64,000 nt of DNA from Boswellia sacra (GCA_013180625.2 SNVD02008814.1:62001-126000); one strand, 5' to 3'; positions 35,449-47,493 are shown, counted from the first letter of the stretch. Program-made: numbers and translations. The notes: generated by a model not told the origin, from the letters alone.

Positions 35449-36871
35449 TGATGCGTTCGAAACTAGCAAGTATACTAGTCGCACAAGTAATAAAGTGAGG
35501 AGTAAGATAACGTTCCCACGAGGATTGATTCTAATTAAATTTGTTTTTTACAGCAACAACAGAATAAATGGGGGGGTTTTGTTTATGGATTAACTAAATG
35601 AAATATTAATGTAAATGCACAATAACACAACACAAAGTAAAATGGAGTGAAAAATCAATGAGAGACACTTGGTTAAAGGATCATTCTCTACCACAAGATA
35701 TGGATTTATGAATTAATCGTAGAATTGTCATCCAATTACACCATGAAATTATCAACCGTAGATAACAACAAGCTCTGTTACCCCAATCTTTCCTTACTTT
35801 GTTGTTAAATAAAACAAGCTCTTTATTTAATCTCTATCCATTAAACAACCTAGAACAAGCTCTCTAAAATTAATTCAATGGATGCATTACGATAAGAAAG
35901 ATAGGTTGATCTAAGCAATAAACACACAAGCTCGGATTATTTAACTTAGGTTATATTCTCCAATTGCAATCTCTGATCACAATTTGCTACTAATGATTAG
36001 AAATTCAAGACAATTACGGATCAAGATTTCTAGTCTAGCAATAGACAATATCCAGATTATATTCAGTTGGCACCCAAAGACAATCCAACAAGCAATCATA
36101 AGCATTAAACATGGGAAAATACAAGCAACTTCAATTAGAGAATTGGATAACAATTTCTTACACAATCAACTCACAAAATCCATATCAAGGGCTTGGAAAT
36201 CACCCTCAACCAATTCAGATTTAGTTACACATATTCAATCAGAATAACAAATACAATACAGAGAAATTCCAGAATTGAAAAGGAAAGAAAGAACTTAGCA
36301 AATTCTTTGAAAATCTTCTTTTGTAGATGAATCTTCTTGGAATTGTAGTTCCTCCTCTTTCAAAATCTTCTTTCTCCTACAAGAACTCCAAGGGATGAGA
36401 GAAATCCAGAAATGCAGCCTCCTCCCACGTTTTCCCCTCTTCAAGTTATGAAAATAAAACCCTAAAATGTGTTTAAATACTCTGCTACAGTAACGTGCTA
36501 CAGTGTCCCGTATTATACATGCTACATTGATGTGTGGAATTACATTTCTACACTTTTCACACTGTTTTGATTACAACTTTCGGTACACTGAATGGATTCA
36601 TAAACCGTAAATTTCTCCAAAAAGTAGACTTCGAGAGCTGTTCAACGGTATATGATATGTCATCGGGTTCATTGTATATCAATACAATTAAATCCGAGAA
36701 GATGGTTGACTAGCAGAGGTGAAAATTAAGGGTTTTACTCCATTTTTGTGCAAGTTGCTCCAAAACTCCTACAAACATCAAAACCACACAAAAACATAAA
36801 ATTACCAAGGAATATAGCAAAGAAACATGGACGAATTGATATGAAAATGATATATAAATAGACACTTATCA
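35449..36871 (-). repeat. Athila-like LTR type M, flanked by both a primer site and a polypurine tract
   Basis: A 1,423-bp LTR with TG..CA ends (tgatgcg .. cacttatca). A primer site lies on its left, which marks it as a 5' LTR of element 1. A polypurine complement (aattcccccacac) lies on its right, which marks it as a 3' LTR of element 2. The gttcccacgaggattga phrase near 35510 is typical of Athila U5 regions. One LTR serving two neighbours suggests tandem or recombined elements. Confidence 0.82.
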
Positions 36872-38841
36872 AATTCCCCCACACTTAGACTTTGCTAGTC
36901 CCGAGCAACTACGACAATATGAAATAAAACTAAACCGAAACAGAATCAACAAAAAATTAAAACACACCAATGCTTAATCTTGCAAATAGGCCTCAAAGAT
37001 TGTACTTAATTATAACCCAAGGAAAACTTCAAAATAATGCACTTGATCAAGAATTTCATCTCAAAGATTAGTTTCGCTTCACTTCAAATCCTCAAGTGTG
37101 TGTGTGTGTAGAGCCATTCTCACCTAATCACTTGTAACCCGGATGAGTTTATGCATAAAAATGAATCATATCTAATATTAAAGATGTGTGTATCAATGAA
37201 CTCCATAGGCCTGCTTTTCAAGTCACTCTCCACTAATGTAGACATGCACAACACCGAGGATCAAGTAGGACTTTATAAGCTTGTAACGTTTGGCTTGGGT
37301 GAAGGTATGATAAAGGATAATAATTTGGCTCAAATCACCCACAAACACATAAATCATTCAAGACTATGTAGAGCTCAACCCTATAACACAACTTCATTTC
37401 AATTCACCAGGTTACTCCCCCAAACTTATTAAGAACACTCAATCTTTTTTTTTTTTTGCAGAAAACAAAAGAAAACTACACCCCCACACTTTGTTGTTTC
37501 ATTCTTTTTAAGAACACTTAAGGGTATAGATCTCTTATTCTTTTTCTTTTGTTCTTTTTTTTCTTTTTTTTTATTACACTTCCCCTCCCCCACACTTAAA
37601 CAACACATTGTCCTCAATGTGTAAGTACGTGGACGATAAGTACAGATTGGCTTTTTTTTTCTTTTTTTTCTTTTTTTTTTATAAACATAATAGAACTCAC
37701 TTGCATTACTCATGACACATCCCAACCTCCTCTAACTTCCCAAAACCAGAACATAGCTCAGAATTTAAATGTGAAAGATCTACATGCTCATAGGTAAGGG
37801 ATTAACTGTTTGGAACAAAATCATTTTAGGTTAGGAAATCTTTTAGTGAGTTAACAAAGAAAAAGGATTACAGAGGCTCAAAGGGGTAACTAGGGATCAA
37901 TTTCTGGCAAGGTTGGCTATTAAGGCTCAAACGGTCCAAAGATGGCCTAAATCATTTCCCCAATGTTGCACAGCCTAGGATTTCGCCTTGAGTGACCATC
38001 AAACAAGTTCTAGAATTCATTGAAATTGAAGAAACATTTAAATTACATAAACTTTCTCTAAGTGAACAAATAACTCAGTGATAATCGCTCAGTGCTCAAT
38101 GTTGCGCAAGGAATCAAAAGCAAAGCGAAAACCAATAAACATTTCAAGCACACAGATCCATGCATCATTTATTATTTTCCAAGAGTTATTCTTAATTCAT
38201 TCATTATCTTATCATCGACCCACAAAATGCAAGAAAAGAGGTACGTGGCGTTGTTACACCTGAGTCAAGATTGTATATTTCAACAATCCTTAGGACCAGT
38301 AGCCCACAGACTTAAGGTTTCTAGCCTATATACCTTATTATGAAAGAACAAAACAAGAAACAAGACACTTCAAACAACATGAAATAAACAAACTACAGAT
38401 TTATTGAGAGAGAATGCGTTTCAAGATTTAAGAAAACCCCATATTCTGCCATTCTCAGGTTTTTCCACAATGTTTTTTTTTTTTCGAATCGAAACTGATA
38501 AAGACAAAAAACACACAACAACTCGAAATTACATAAAATTAAACTTACTGAGAAAATAATAAAGTCCAAAAAATCAGCAAACACAAACAAGTCAGTTAGA
38601 ATGGGTCTAAAAAGTTTAGAAGTTAGCCTCCTTATTCAGCCATTATGGATTGAAGAGATCCAGAATGCGTTTTAAGAGAACTTGAACTTTTTAAGCCACC
38701 ACTCTAAAAACCGAGATTAGAAAATATTACCTGGGACGAAAGAAATAAACTGAAAAATCTCAAAAGAAACGACATGAAAAATCTCAAATAAACACACTAA
38801 AAAGAAAGCAAACAAAAACGAAGCAAACCAGCAAATAGAGA
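36872..38841 (-). other. 3' non-coding region of element 2
   Basis: AT-rich, with a polypurine complement at its left edge, pyrimidine runs at 37440-37680 and a (tg)n stretch near 37097. A second cccccacac/tcctcaatg phrase lies near 37590. No coding domain is visible. Confidence 0.6.
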
Positions 38842-39492
38842 TTACAGATGGAGGGTTAAATCCAGTTTACGCCTCTTATTGCCTTCTCCAAACCAATCAA
38901 TCCGAGCTGTTGTTGGATCATGCGAATAGACGAATTCTTGTAGTTTGTCAATTAACTCCCCTGCCGTTGAAGCTGTAACAAGGATTTGCCTCGCTGATGG
39001 TGAGATAAAATTTTTTTCTACAGCTTGATCAAGAAAAGAAAACAAACCATCAAAAAAGTTATTGACATTTAAAAAACCAATGGGTTTTTTATGGATGTTT
39101 AGCTGTGCCCAAGAGGTGATTTGAAATATCTCCTCTAATGTACCACTACCACCGGGCAAAGCTATAAATGCATCAGATTTAATGATCATATGTGCAATAC
39201 GCTCATGCATACTAGAAACCTGTAACTATTCCCCCATGGTGTTGCCTACGATATCTCGTACAGCTAATGGTTTAGGGATAATGCCGAGAACTTTGCTTCC
39301 TCCTAGGGATGCAGCTGTCGACACACACCCCATTAACCCAAGACTACCCCCTCCATAAATCAAATGAATACCCCTCGCAGCTAATGTCCTACCAGGATCA
39401 AGAGCTGCTGTGGTAAACTCTCCATCTTTACCAAATTGCGATCCGCAAAATACACATATATTGCGGAATCGCCGAATTGGTGTTTTCTCCAT
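38842..39492 (-). pseudogene. LOG-like cytokinin phosphoribohydrolase, retroelement-borne copy 2 (one stop)
   Basis: The best preserved copy: ATG at 39492, 217 codons, no intron and a single in-frame TAG after GNTMGE (39226-39228). It shows the family landmarks RNICVFCGSQ, IYGGGSLGLMGCVSTAA, GSKVLGIIPKPLA, MHERIAHM, an intact PGGSGTLEE active-site motif, WAQLNIHKKPIGFLN, and a C-terminal basic tail NKRRKLDLTLHL shared with the other two copies. By family it should release active cytokinin from its riboside monophosphate. It is preceded by a TATA-like box (39590-39597) and a tandem repeat with three CACGTG boxes. The stop probably silences it unless read through. Confidence 0.9.
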
Positions 39493-39589
39493 TTCTATAA
39501 GTGCTCTAATCTTGTGTAAGACACGTTAGATATTATGCTTTTCAATTGCAAGACAAGTTATGGACTGACATATGAAAATATGCAGAATG

Positions 39590-39597
39590 TATATATA
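39590..39597 (-). promoter_or_regulatory. TATA-like box upstream of LOG-like copy 2
   Basis: On the - strand gtgtatatatacattc is found about 100 bases before the ATG at 39492. Together with the G-box repeats further upstream it forms a plausible promoter. Confidence 0.45.
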
Positions 39598-39624
39598 CAC
39601 CCATAAAACTCTCTAATTTTGACA

Positions 39625-39880
39625 CATGGGGACATACTTTCGGTGGGGGTTGCTCGATGCAGATTTATCGCCCCAAGATTTGAAAAAATGAGATATGCTT
39701 TCGGCGAGGTTTAACAAAACCTACACACTTGTCTCCCACGTGAAGCATGGAAAATGGAGATACACTTTCGGCGGGGGTTGACAAAACCCCCACACTTGTC
39801 TCCCACGTGAAGCATAAAAATAGAGATACACTTCTGGGGGTGACAAAAACCTCCACACTTGTCTTCCACGTGGCTTATAT
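39625..39880 (-). repeat. Tandem repeat with G-boxes upstream of LOG-like copy 2
   Basis: Units of about 63-67 bp contain ctttcggcgggggtt, acaaaacccccacactt and tcccacgtgaagcat. The palindrome CACGTG occurs at 39737, 39804 and 39867. CACGTG is the plant G-box bound by bZIP and bHLH factors. The array lies 130-390 bases upstream of the LOG start. Confidence 0.7.
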
Positions 39881-40035
39881 CATGGCGGTAGTCATATGGT
39901 TTGCCAAAAAGAAAACTTGAAATTAAAACAAACAAAATCAACAAACAACAACAACACAAAAACAACATTGATAAACAGATCAAACGAAACAAGAAAGAAA
40001 TAAAATTCGACAACAACAACACACATTCAAATATA

Positions 40036-40600
40036 CAAGTAGTTGTGATTGTGGCTCAATCTTCCTCTGGTTTTACGTCCAGTAACGGCTGAAACGCCTT
40101 CTATGAGTCGGGGATTTGCTTCCCATCCAGTTTTCTTATAAACTGGGAAACAGGTCGTTTTTAGTCAGATTCCATAGACTATAACATTGCAATTCATCAC
40201 AAAATTGTGTCCATAGATTAAGCAATTCACGCTGAACAAGTCCACAGGAATGTGACTCGAGAGTTAACAAAACATTATCCAGCGACTCATGATACAAACC
40301 ATTTCTTAATAAATGAAAGGTATCTTCTCTATCCTGGACGCAAAACCTCAAGAAAGAAAAGTTGGTTACAATCCCATTCTAGCACATTTATAACATACTT
40401 GTAAACCTTTTCGCTCTTCGCTCTTGGCGTAGTAGCTTTTTCCTAGACCAGGCATGTATTTTGCGAGATAATGTCCGGCTCACCGGACAATCTCACCTTG
40501 GCTTCGATAAGCCATCGGATATCAGCAGGCACATTTAGGAGCATCAACGCACAAAGTCTAGTCATCCGTACTTTATAAATTTTAAACACAGCATTTTGAG
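40036..40600 (-). pseudogene. Unidentified retroelement ORF next to LOG (ORFX copy 2)
   Basis: This is the decayed homologue of 30735-31401. LPQNAVFKIYKVRMTRL and IRWLIEAKVRLSGE lie near 40480-40600. HESLDNVLLTLESHSCGLVQ and LLNLWTQFCDE lie at 40136-40351. The GWEANPRLIEGVSAVTGRKT block is at about 40045-40140 in another frame. Stops and shifts abound. The family is unknown; conserved order beside a LOG gene is the main information. Confidence 0.62.
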
Positions 40601-40604
40601 GAAG

Positions 40605-40875
40605 TGAGCAACAACTATAGTTCAGTTTAGTTTTGTCTCAATTTCGGCCCATCAAATGTTGGATATGGGCTTTTGATTGTTCTTCAACTTTGTGTAGAAT
40701 TGAGTCATGTTGCTTCAAGTCCAAGAATCTCTTCATTTTGATTTATAGTTTGAGAGTTATGTCCATTTTATTAAACCTGCAAAAAGATTTTCATTAATCA
40801 CAATTTAGGGACAGCACTTTTATTTCATGATAAAGACCAAAAAAATGCAAAAGAAATGAAACAAATGTAAAAGAG
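40605..40875 (-). repeat. Fragment of Athila LTR type L
   Basis: Nearly identical to 28204-28475 (tgagcaacaactatagttcag start, aaaagag end) with few differences. It joins ORFX on one side and an uncertain element stretch on the other, so it marks a recombination or template-switch junction inside element 2. Confidence 0.85.
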
Positions 40876-41581
40876 ACAACATAGCAAACAAAAGTCAAAA
40901 TAATATAAAAACAAATGACTGGCAAAGATAGAATTCAAATTTTATGGTCTACGAAAGGAATCTCCTCAGACAATAAAATTGATCATTATTCCTTCTTTTC
41001 TTTTCTTTTTCTAATTTATTTTACAAAAAACAATTGTTGATTGCCTACTTCTTGCGATTGGTTTAAGTCCTCAGGGTGCTTAAGGATGGGCCATCAGGAT
41101 TCATCAATCCTCAAGCTGTGCTTCTCTAGTGGGCTTGGATCCTTCTTTGAAAAGAATGGTGCAAGAATCTGGAAGGGCTTTAGTTGTAATCGGAACGCAA
41201 TAGCTGTTTTGTTAACTTATAACTCGGACGCGTTTCATTCTACAGTGGTGCAAGGTTATTTCTATTTAACTAGGTCCTTTCTTGTCAATCAAAGCACATG
41301 CCTCTATAATCTGTCCTAGACAAGCTCCAAGGTATTGGCTTTTTCACATGATAAAAGTTTACATTAGATGAAAAAATCAACAACGCCTATCATAAGTACA
41401 AAGATTATATTTGAGTCTCTCTACCATTGATAGTCTCTCCATTTGAACTACATTGTATCAACCTTTTTTTCTTGAGGTTTCTTCATGATTGCTCACTAAT
41501 AAAAGATAATACTCCTCCGTTGAGTTAACTAAAACTTTAGAACAAAGAATCATAGATGTCAATAAATTTGGAAGCAAGTCA
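40876..41581. other. Uncharacterised part of the nested element remnant
   Basis: Part of 40900-40970 (aaggaatctcctcagac) resembles the end of the integrase region of element 1 near 31700. The rest, including an open + frame at 41041-41319, shows no domain I recognise. Confidence 0.45.
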
Positions 41582-41847
41582 TAGTGTACCTTTTGCCTCG
41601 AAATATTGAAATGACTCACTTTCCTTTAAACTGACGGTCAAAAGCCATTCAAACATCAACTTGGTTTGGCTTTTTTCAATATGGCTCCCAAAAGAATCGA
41701 GTTAAGCTCGAGACTCTCATCCTCTATTTAAGGTATAGAAGTCCCTGGGAAACCAATTGTTCACCTGCAAAGCTCATCTTATGAACTCTTTTGGGAATGC
41801 ATTAATGAAAAAGCAAATGAATTTAATACCAGAGTCACAAAAGGTCA
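41582..41847 (-). pseudogene. Decayed Athila-like protease/linker fragment
   Basis: Aligns with 33845-34130 in element 1 (shared cctcgaaaatattgaaatg, aaaagaatcg, catcctctatttaagg and cacaaaaggtca phrases) with many indels. No open frame is left. Confidence 0.7.
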
Positions 41848-42173
41848 TATAGCTGTTGACCCAGGTATGGCAACCCAAGAGGGGGGGTGAATTGGGTTTT
41901 TATTTATCAAAACGGATTTGTAAAACTTTTCTTGAAAGATCAAAATTAGTTTACTCTTTCTTTGAGAATGAAGGTGAAGAAAGATGAAAATTAAATATGT
42001 AATCAAGAGAATAATAATAATGAACAATCACAAGTGCAAGTAAATGTAAAGAGTATAGGGATAGAGAGAGTGCAAACTCAATTTACGTGGTTCGGCAAAC
42101 CTTGCCTACGTCCACGGGCTCCTAGCTCCACGAGCTAAGCTTTCCACTAAGTTGTAGAAATCTTTACAACTTG

Positions 42174-42687
42174 CTTGATGAACAACCTCACCAAGACTTT
42201 TTCTTCTTGATGAACAACCTCACCAAGGCAACTTCCTTCAACTCTTGATAACACCACACCAAGAGTTCTTCTTGATGAACAACCTCACCAAGGCAACTTT
42301 CTTCAACTCTTGATAACACCACACCAAGAGTTCTTCTTGATGAACAACCTCACCAAGGCAACTTCCTTCAACTCTTGATAACACCACACCAAGAGTTCTT
42401 CTTGATGAACAACCTCACCAAGGCAACTTCCTTCAACTCTTGATAACACCACACCAAGAGTTCTTCTTGATGAACAACCTCACCAAGGCAACTTTCCTTC
42501 AACCCTTGATAACACCACACCAAGAGTTCTTCTTGATGAACAACCTCACCAAGGCAACTTCCTTCAACTCTTGATAACACCACACCAAGAGTTCTTCTTG
42601 ATGAACAACCTCACCAAGGCAACTTCCTTCAACTCTTGATAACACCACACCAAGAGTTCTTCTTGATGAACAACCTCACCAAGGAAA
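42174..42687. repeat. 65-bp minisatellite, about eight units
   Basis: The start ttcttcttga occurs at 42201, 42266, 42331, 42396, 42461, 42527, 42592 and 42657, giving 65-bp spacing with one 66-bp unit. Units are nearly identical, so expansion is recent. A partial unit precedes the first. Confidence 0.95.
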
Positions 42688-43005
42688 GAGTTCTCTCAAG
42701 GATAACTTTTATCCTTTACAAGAAGATCTCACTCTCACCACAATACAAGAACAAAGAAAATTTTTACAACAAAAGTACAACTCTCTTCAAAGAGTAGATA
42801 AAGAATATAAAAGCTCTCTAGACTTGATATTTCTTTTGTTTTTTTTGCTTGATAGATTCTGCTTCTCTTGCTCTTTTTGAATGCATGGGAGAATGGCTCC
42901 TTTTATAGGCAAATGAGATGAACTTAATCAAGTGAAGACACCATCTCCAAATTTTCTGCCCACCATAAAAACCGTAATCTTGTCTGCCATTTTTGTCAAT
43001 GTTCG

Positions 43006-43740
43006 TTTGAAATTTGAAAATCTGTAAAACATAAAAGATCTGCATGTTTGAATAATCTTTCCAACGCATCAAGAATCAAGTCATTTGGATATCTGTAGCT
43101 CAAGATATGGCCAAAACACCATTCGGTGCTCATGTGACTTGATTTTTCTTTCTTGTGTCAGTCCACCAAATTGAATGATAATTCTGTCAGCCTTTCATTT
43201 GAAATTTGAATTTCTTCAAAACATAAAAGATCTGAATATTTGATTAAGCTTTCCAAAACATTAAGAATCAAAGCATTTGGATATCTCTATCTTAAGATAT
43301 GGCCAAAAAACCATTCAATGCTCATGTGAGTTGATTTTTCTTCTCTGTGTCAGTCCACCAAATTGCATGTCAATTATGTCAGCCTTCCATTTGAAATTTG
43401 AATTTCTTCAAAACATATGAAATGTTCTTCATTAAGGCATATTTCCAATGCCGTAATAATCAAGTCATTTTGATTTTTCTAGCTCAATATATGTCCAAAG
43501 GAGTATTTAGTGCTCATGTCAGCTGCTTCCATTTGTCTTTCAATTTGCATGATGATTTGGACAACCTTGCACTTGAAATTTGAATTTCATTAAAACATAT
43601 GAAATGTTATAAATTGAGTAAGCTTTCCAAAGGCTCAAGGATCATGTCATTTGGATATTTGTAGAGATATATATGACCAATTGATTGAACATTGCTCATG
43701 TGTCACACTCCTTGAGTCAATCATTGTTCTTAAACTTTGG
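43006..43740. repeat. ~190-bp imperfect direct repeats in the solo LTR
   Basis: The phrase tttgaaatttgaa recurs at about 43006, 43198, 43390 and 43572, each time followed by aaacata, aagctttcc-like and gatatggccaa-like phrases. The units are more diverged than the minisatellite. Confidence 0.8.
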
Positions 43741-43922
43741 TGCCTTTAACATGTAGTATTCTCCTTAGCTTCAACACTTCATTTTAATAAGCCTCTTCTT
43801 GATTTTATAATTATTTCAATGATCTTACTCTTGCACATAAATAAACATGTTAGTAAATCTCAATTAATCAATGTGTATTGTTATCATCAAAATTATCATG
43901 TAGCCTTAGGGCTAACAATAGC

Positions 43923-46545
43923 ATTTACCTTACTTGGATCGACTTTAATGCCCTCAGAAGAAACTATGAATCCTAAGAAAAGGACGTGAGACTGCATGAA
44001 AGAACATTTCTTAAGATTGATGTACATTTTCTCATTCCTAAGGGTTTAGAAAACTTTCTTAAGGTGTTCTAAATGATTCCTCACTCTTACTATATATCAG
44101 AATGTCATCAAAATAAACTACAAGAAATTTTCCTATAAAGGGTCGTAACATATGGGTCATGACTCTCATAAAAGTACTAAGAGCATTAGACAAGCTAAAA
44201 GGCATAACTAACCACTCATATAATCCATCAGGGTATTTAAAAGTGGTTTTCCACTCATCACCTGGTCTAATCCTCATTTGTTGATAACCACTCCTTAAAT
44301 CTATATTGGAGAACCAAGTAGAACTAGCTAGTTCATCTAACATATCCTCAAGTCTAGGTATAAGAAACCTATACTTAATGGTGATTTTTTTTATGGCTCT
44401 ACTTTCCACACAGATTCTCCAAGATCCATCTTTCTTAAAGGTGAATAACACTAGAACTACACAAGGACTAAGACTATAACGAATGAAATCTTTCTCTAGC
44501 AGACCCTCTATTTGCCTATTCAACTTAGCTCTTTTAGTAAGGTTCATTCTATAATGTGGAAGGTTAGAAAGTTGTGAACCTGTAACTAAGTCAATGGCAT
44601 GTTGAATGTCTCTTATAGGCGATAGCTCGTTTGGTAAGTCCTTAAATGTTACATCACTAAACTCTTCTAAAAGTTCTCCTATCTAATGGAAAAAGTCTAA
44701 ACTAGACTCTGGTGATTGCTCTTTTAGAAACAAAGTGTGCACAACACCAGACTCTTGGCTTTCTTTCATAAAATGAGTTGGAGCCAAAATATTCAAGTTG
44801 TGTTTCTTAGGTTCTAAAGTATTAGCTCTAGGCTTTGGAGTTGGCTTATCTTTTTTAACCCTAGTTGAAACCTTACAAGTATCAGTAGGTTTGGCTGGTT
44901 TCAAAATAATAGTTTTACCACAATGATTAAACACATAGGTATTCTCTTTCCCATAGTTTATTACATCATGGTCATAAAGTTAAGGTTTACCTAGGAGGAT
45001 ATGAGCTACATCCATTGGTAAGACATCCCAATAGATGTTTTCATTATAGAAACACAACTTAAGAGGGATAAGACATCTATGAGCGACAGGTAGGGTTGTT
45101 TTATTGACCCAAGCTACTTGAAAAGCACTAGGGTGAGGCTCTGTAGTGAGTTTAAACCTATCAATTGTAGTCTTAGAAATGACATTCAAGGTACTACCTC
45201 TATCTATCACTAGTTTGTACAACTGATTCTTAAAGGGAACTAAAGTATTGAAAATACTGGTTCTATTCCAAGAATCAGAAACTACGAGAGTGGACAAAAT
45301 ACAACACATAACTGAAAATTGTTCATCAAACTCCTCTTCCTGAATGTCTTCTAATCTTAAATCTTCATTCTCCTCTAATGGTTCTAAGACCTCTCTTTCA
45401 GGATTCTCATGGGTTGGTTCACTAGAATCATAATCTATGGTCATGGTAGGACTAGAACAAAGGGCAGCCACATGACCTCTACCCTAACAATTGTGACACA
45501 CAATTGGAGAATCGTTGGTGTTACTAGCGAATGAGTTTGAAGCACTTATTGATCTTTCACTATTCAAATTAAAATGGGAATTGACATTGGGATTTGAAGC
45601 ACTAGATGTAAGGTAACTAGGAGTTGATGAGTTAGAAGCTCTAGTAGTGGAGGACTATTGATTCAAGTTGTATCTATTGAAAGCTTTGATTTGAGGAGAT
45701 GGGGTATGCACTAAAGAAGTTTGCCTAGTATTGCAAGCTTTATTATGGAATTCAGCATCCAAGGCTTTATTATAGGCTTCCTCTAAACTACCAGGATTGC
45801 TTAACTCAACAGTAAGTTGAATGTCATAACTAAGTCCATTAATAAATCTAGATGTTGTGGCATCATCATATTCTTCAATGTTACACCTAATGTGAAGATT
45901 ATCAAACTTAGATTGGTACTCAAAGACATTAGAAGAACCTTGCCTAAGGTTATGCAATTGTCTGTAGAGTTGCTTTTTGTAGGATTGAGGAACATATTTT
46001 TGTGTAAGGTCCATTTTTAGTTCTTCCCAAGTAAGAGGACGACGATGTTGTTGGTAAAATCTATGTTCTATAGGCTGACAATAGATCTTAGTAGTACCAA
46101 CTAACTTAAGTCAAGCAAAACGAACACGATAGATATCTACCATGCCATGCCAAGCAAAGTACTCCTCTATGGCATCTATCCAATCTAAGAAAACAATGGG
46201 TTCTAACCTACCATCAAACTTAGGGACATTATGTTTGACTCCCTTAGGGATGTTAGGTGATTCATACCTAGAGTGATCCTATCACTTCTATGGCTGTCTC
46301 TATCATCACTATTATCTTCAAACAAAGGATTATGAACATATTCTTTCTCATGGTGTCGTTTAGATGTGCATCCTATGACTTCCCACCCTTATCAAACCTA
46401 TTACATGATCCAAAGTTGTTATCTCTGGGATTAACTTGCTCTCTAATATCATTTACAATTTGTTCCATAAGAGTGAACCTAAGTTCTAATCCATTCAACC
46501 TATTGTTTATGGTATTTAAATTAGGTTGTTGGATATGTTTTTGAA
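43923..46545 (-). pseudogene. Chromovirus gag, protease and reverse transcriptase, broken
   Basis: Reading leftward: gag at 45655-46545 (VPKFDGRLEP, WEELKMDLTQKYVPQSYKKQ, FEYQSKFDNL), and a CCHC knuckle near 45475-45505 with a stop inside (CHNC..GRGHVAALC). The protease at 44980-45471 reads VIDRGSTLNVIS, where the active site is normally DSG. A linker follows at 44683-44934. The RT at 43923-44547 has [31 protein letters not shown] and an intact YFDD box. RT ends abruptly at 43923 after VSSEGIKVDPSKVNA, where the solo LTR and Athila block begin. Stops separate gag, protease and RT parts. In an active element these would make particles and cDNA. Confidence 0.87.
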
Positions 46546-47493
46546 GAGGGGGATTTGGGTTTGCCCTTTTTTTGGTGGTTATGCTAAGTTTAGACTAAAA
46601 TTTCCTATAAGCAATAAAATTAAATATGATGTTGCTGCAATGCAAATAAAGACAAGAAAAGTAAATGTGTAATGATTTTTTTTGCGTTAAACTGGAAGAA
46701 AATGAAGTATGAAGGCTAACTTGTAATTAAAAGCAAGAGTATATAGGCTAAATTATAAAACTGGAAGTGTATAGGCTAAAGTGCAATATAATGAAACTAT
46801 ATAGGCTAACATGTAAATATTAAGAATACAGGGGTAAAACTATAAAAAGGGTAAATTACAAATTTAAAAATTTGGGCAATGGTGTAATTATGCAAAGTGG
46901 GTGGGTTTCCAGAATATTAGGCTTGATTTAATAGCAAATGACCTGAAAGCCCCTAACCAAAAATATCAACCAATTTTAAGAAGTGAAAAAGAAGTCGCTA
47001 ACCTCAAACATCCAAAGCACTCTCAGGTGGCAGTTTCTGACGATCGGATGGTGACGGCCAAACCTTCAGGCAGTGGATCGACAACGGCTGAAGCTTTTCC
47101 GATGGGTGGTGTAAGCCGCGTGGTTTGTGTGGTGGCTTCCAAACTGAATTTTGATTTTTGGGGGACTTTTTGGTAAGAATTAGTGATCGACCTAAGAGGG
47201 AAAGTTGACGAGGAGGGGCCAATCTATGACCTGGTGGTGAAGGTGCAACGCCACTCGTCGATCGACCACGATAAATAATGACGGTGACGAACTATTTTTG
47301 GACGTTTTAAGGGGTTTTCGATAGGATTCTGGTGATGGTGATAAAGGAAATAATGATAGGGATGGCCTGATTTGCGATTTGATATATTCGTTGATGGTGA
47401 TGCATCGATGTTCGATGATGAACAATAACTCTGGCGATGAACAATGATTGTGTTTAGGGTTTATGAAATTTAGGATGAATTTTGTTGAGCGAT
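46546..47493 (-). other. Chromovirus leader between primer site and gag
   Basis: Non-coding leader of about 950 bases. Near 46700-46810 the phrase tataggctaa recurs. The open frames here have no domain. Confidence 0.6.

Larger units (their letters stand above)
28581..36871 (-). mobile_element. Athila-like LTR retrotransposon with captured LOG-like gene (element 1)
   Basis: On the - strand, the tRNA-Asp primer site next to the LTR at 35449-36871 is followed by a shortened gag, a pol lacking its RT core, an unidentified ORF, a LOG-like gene, a 3' non-coding stretch and a polypurine-like tract at 28581 leading into LTR type L. The tRNA-Asp primer and the integrase style ([20 protein letters not shown]) indicate the Athila branch. 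The two bordering LTRs (type L and type M) differ in sequence. The unit is therefore either a recombinant of two relatives or two fused fragments. Confidence 0.75.
36872..41847 (-). mobile_element. Athila-like element remnant with captured LOG-like gene (element 2)
   Basis: Reading leftward from 41847: a decayed protease/linker stretch, an uncertain stretch (40876-41580), a fragment of LTR type L, ORFX copy 2, LOG copy 2, the 3' non-coding region and LTR type M. The right end abuts chromovirus RT sequence without an LTR, so the 5' half was lost by deletion. ORFX and LOG stand in the same order as in element 1. Confidence 0.75.
41854..43917. mobile_element. Solo LTR with 5-bp target duplication
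   Basis: A 2,064-bp unit with inverted ends tgttgaccc .. gggctaaca and a perfect target duplication atagc at 41849-41853 and 43918-43922. It has no coding domain but carries a 65-bp minisatellite and ~190-bp repeats. TG..CA ends, the 5-bp duplication and the absence of an internal region indicate a solo LTR of an unidentified family. It landed exactly between Athila-like and chromovirus sequence, after those had been joined. Confidence 0.85.

Noticed and set aside
42368..42583. Open frame over the 65-bp minisatellite
   Set aside because: It is a product of the repeat; a 65-bp unit shifts frame at every copy and the peptide matches nothing.
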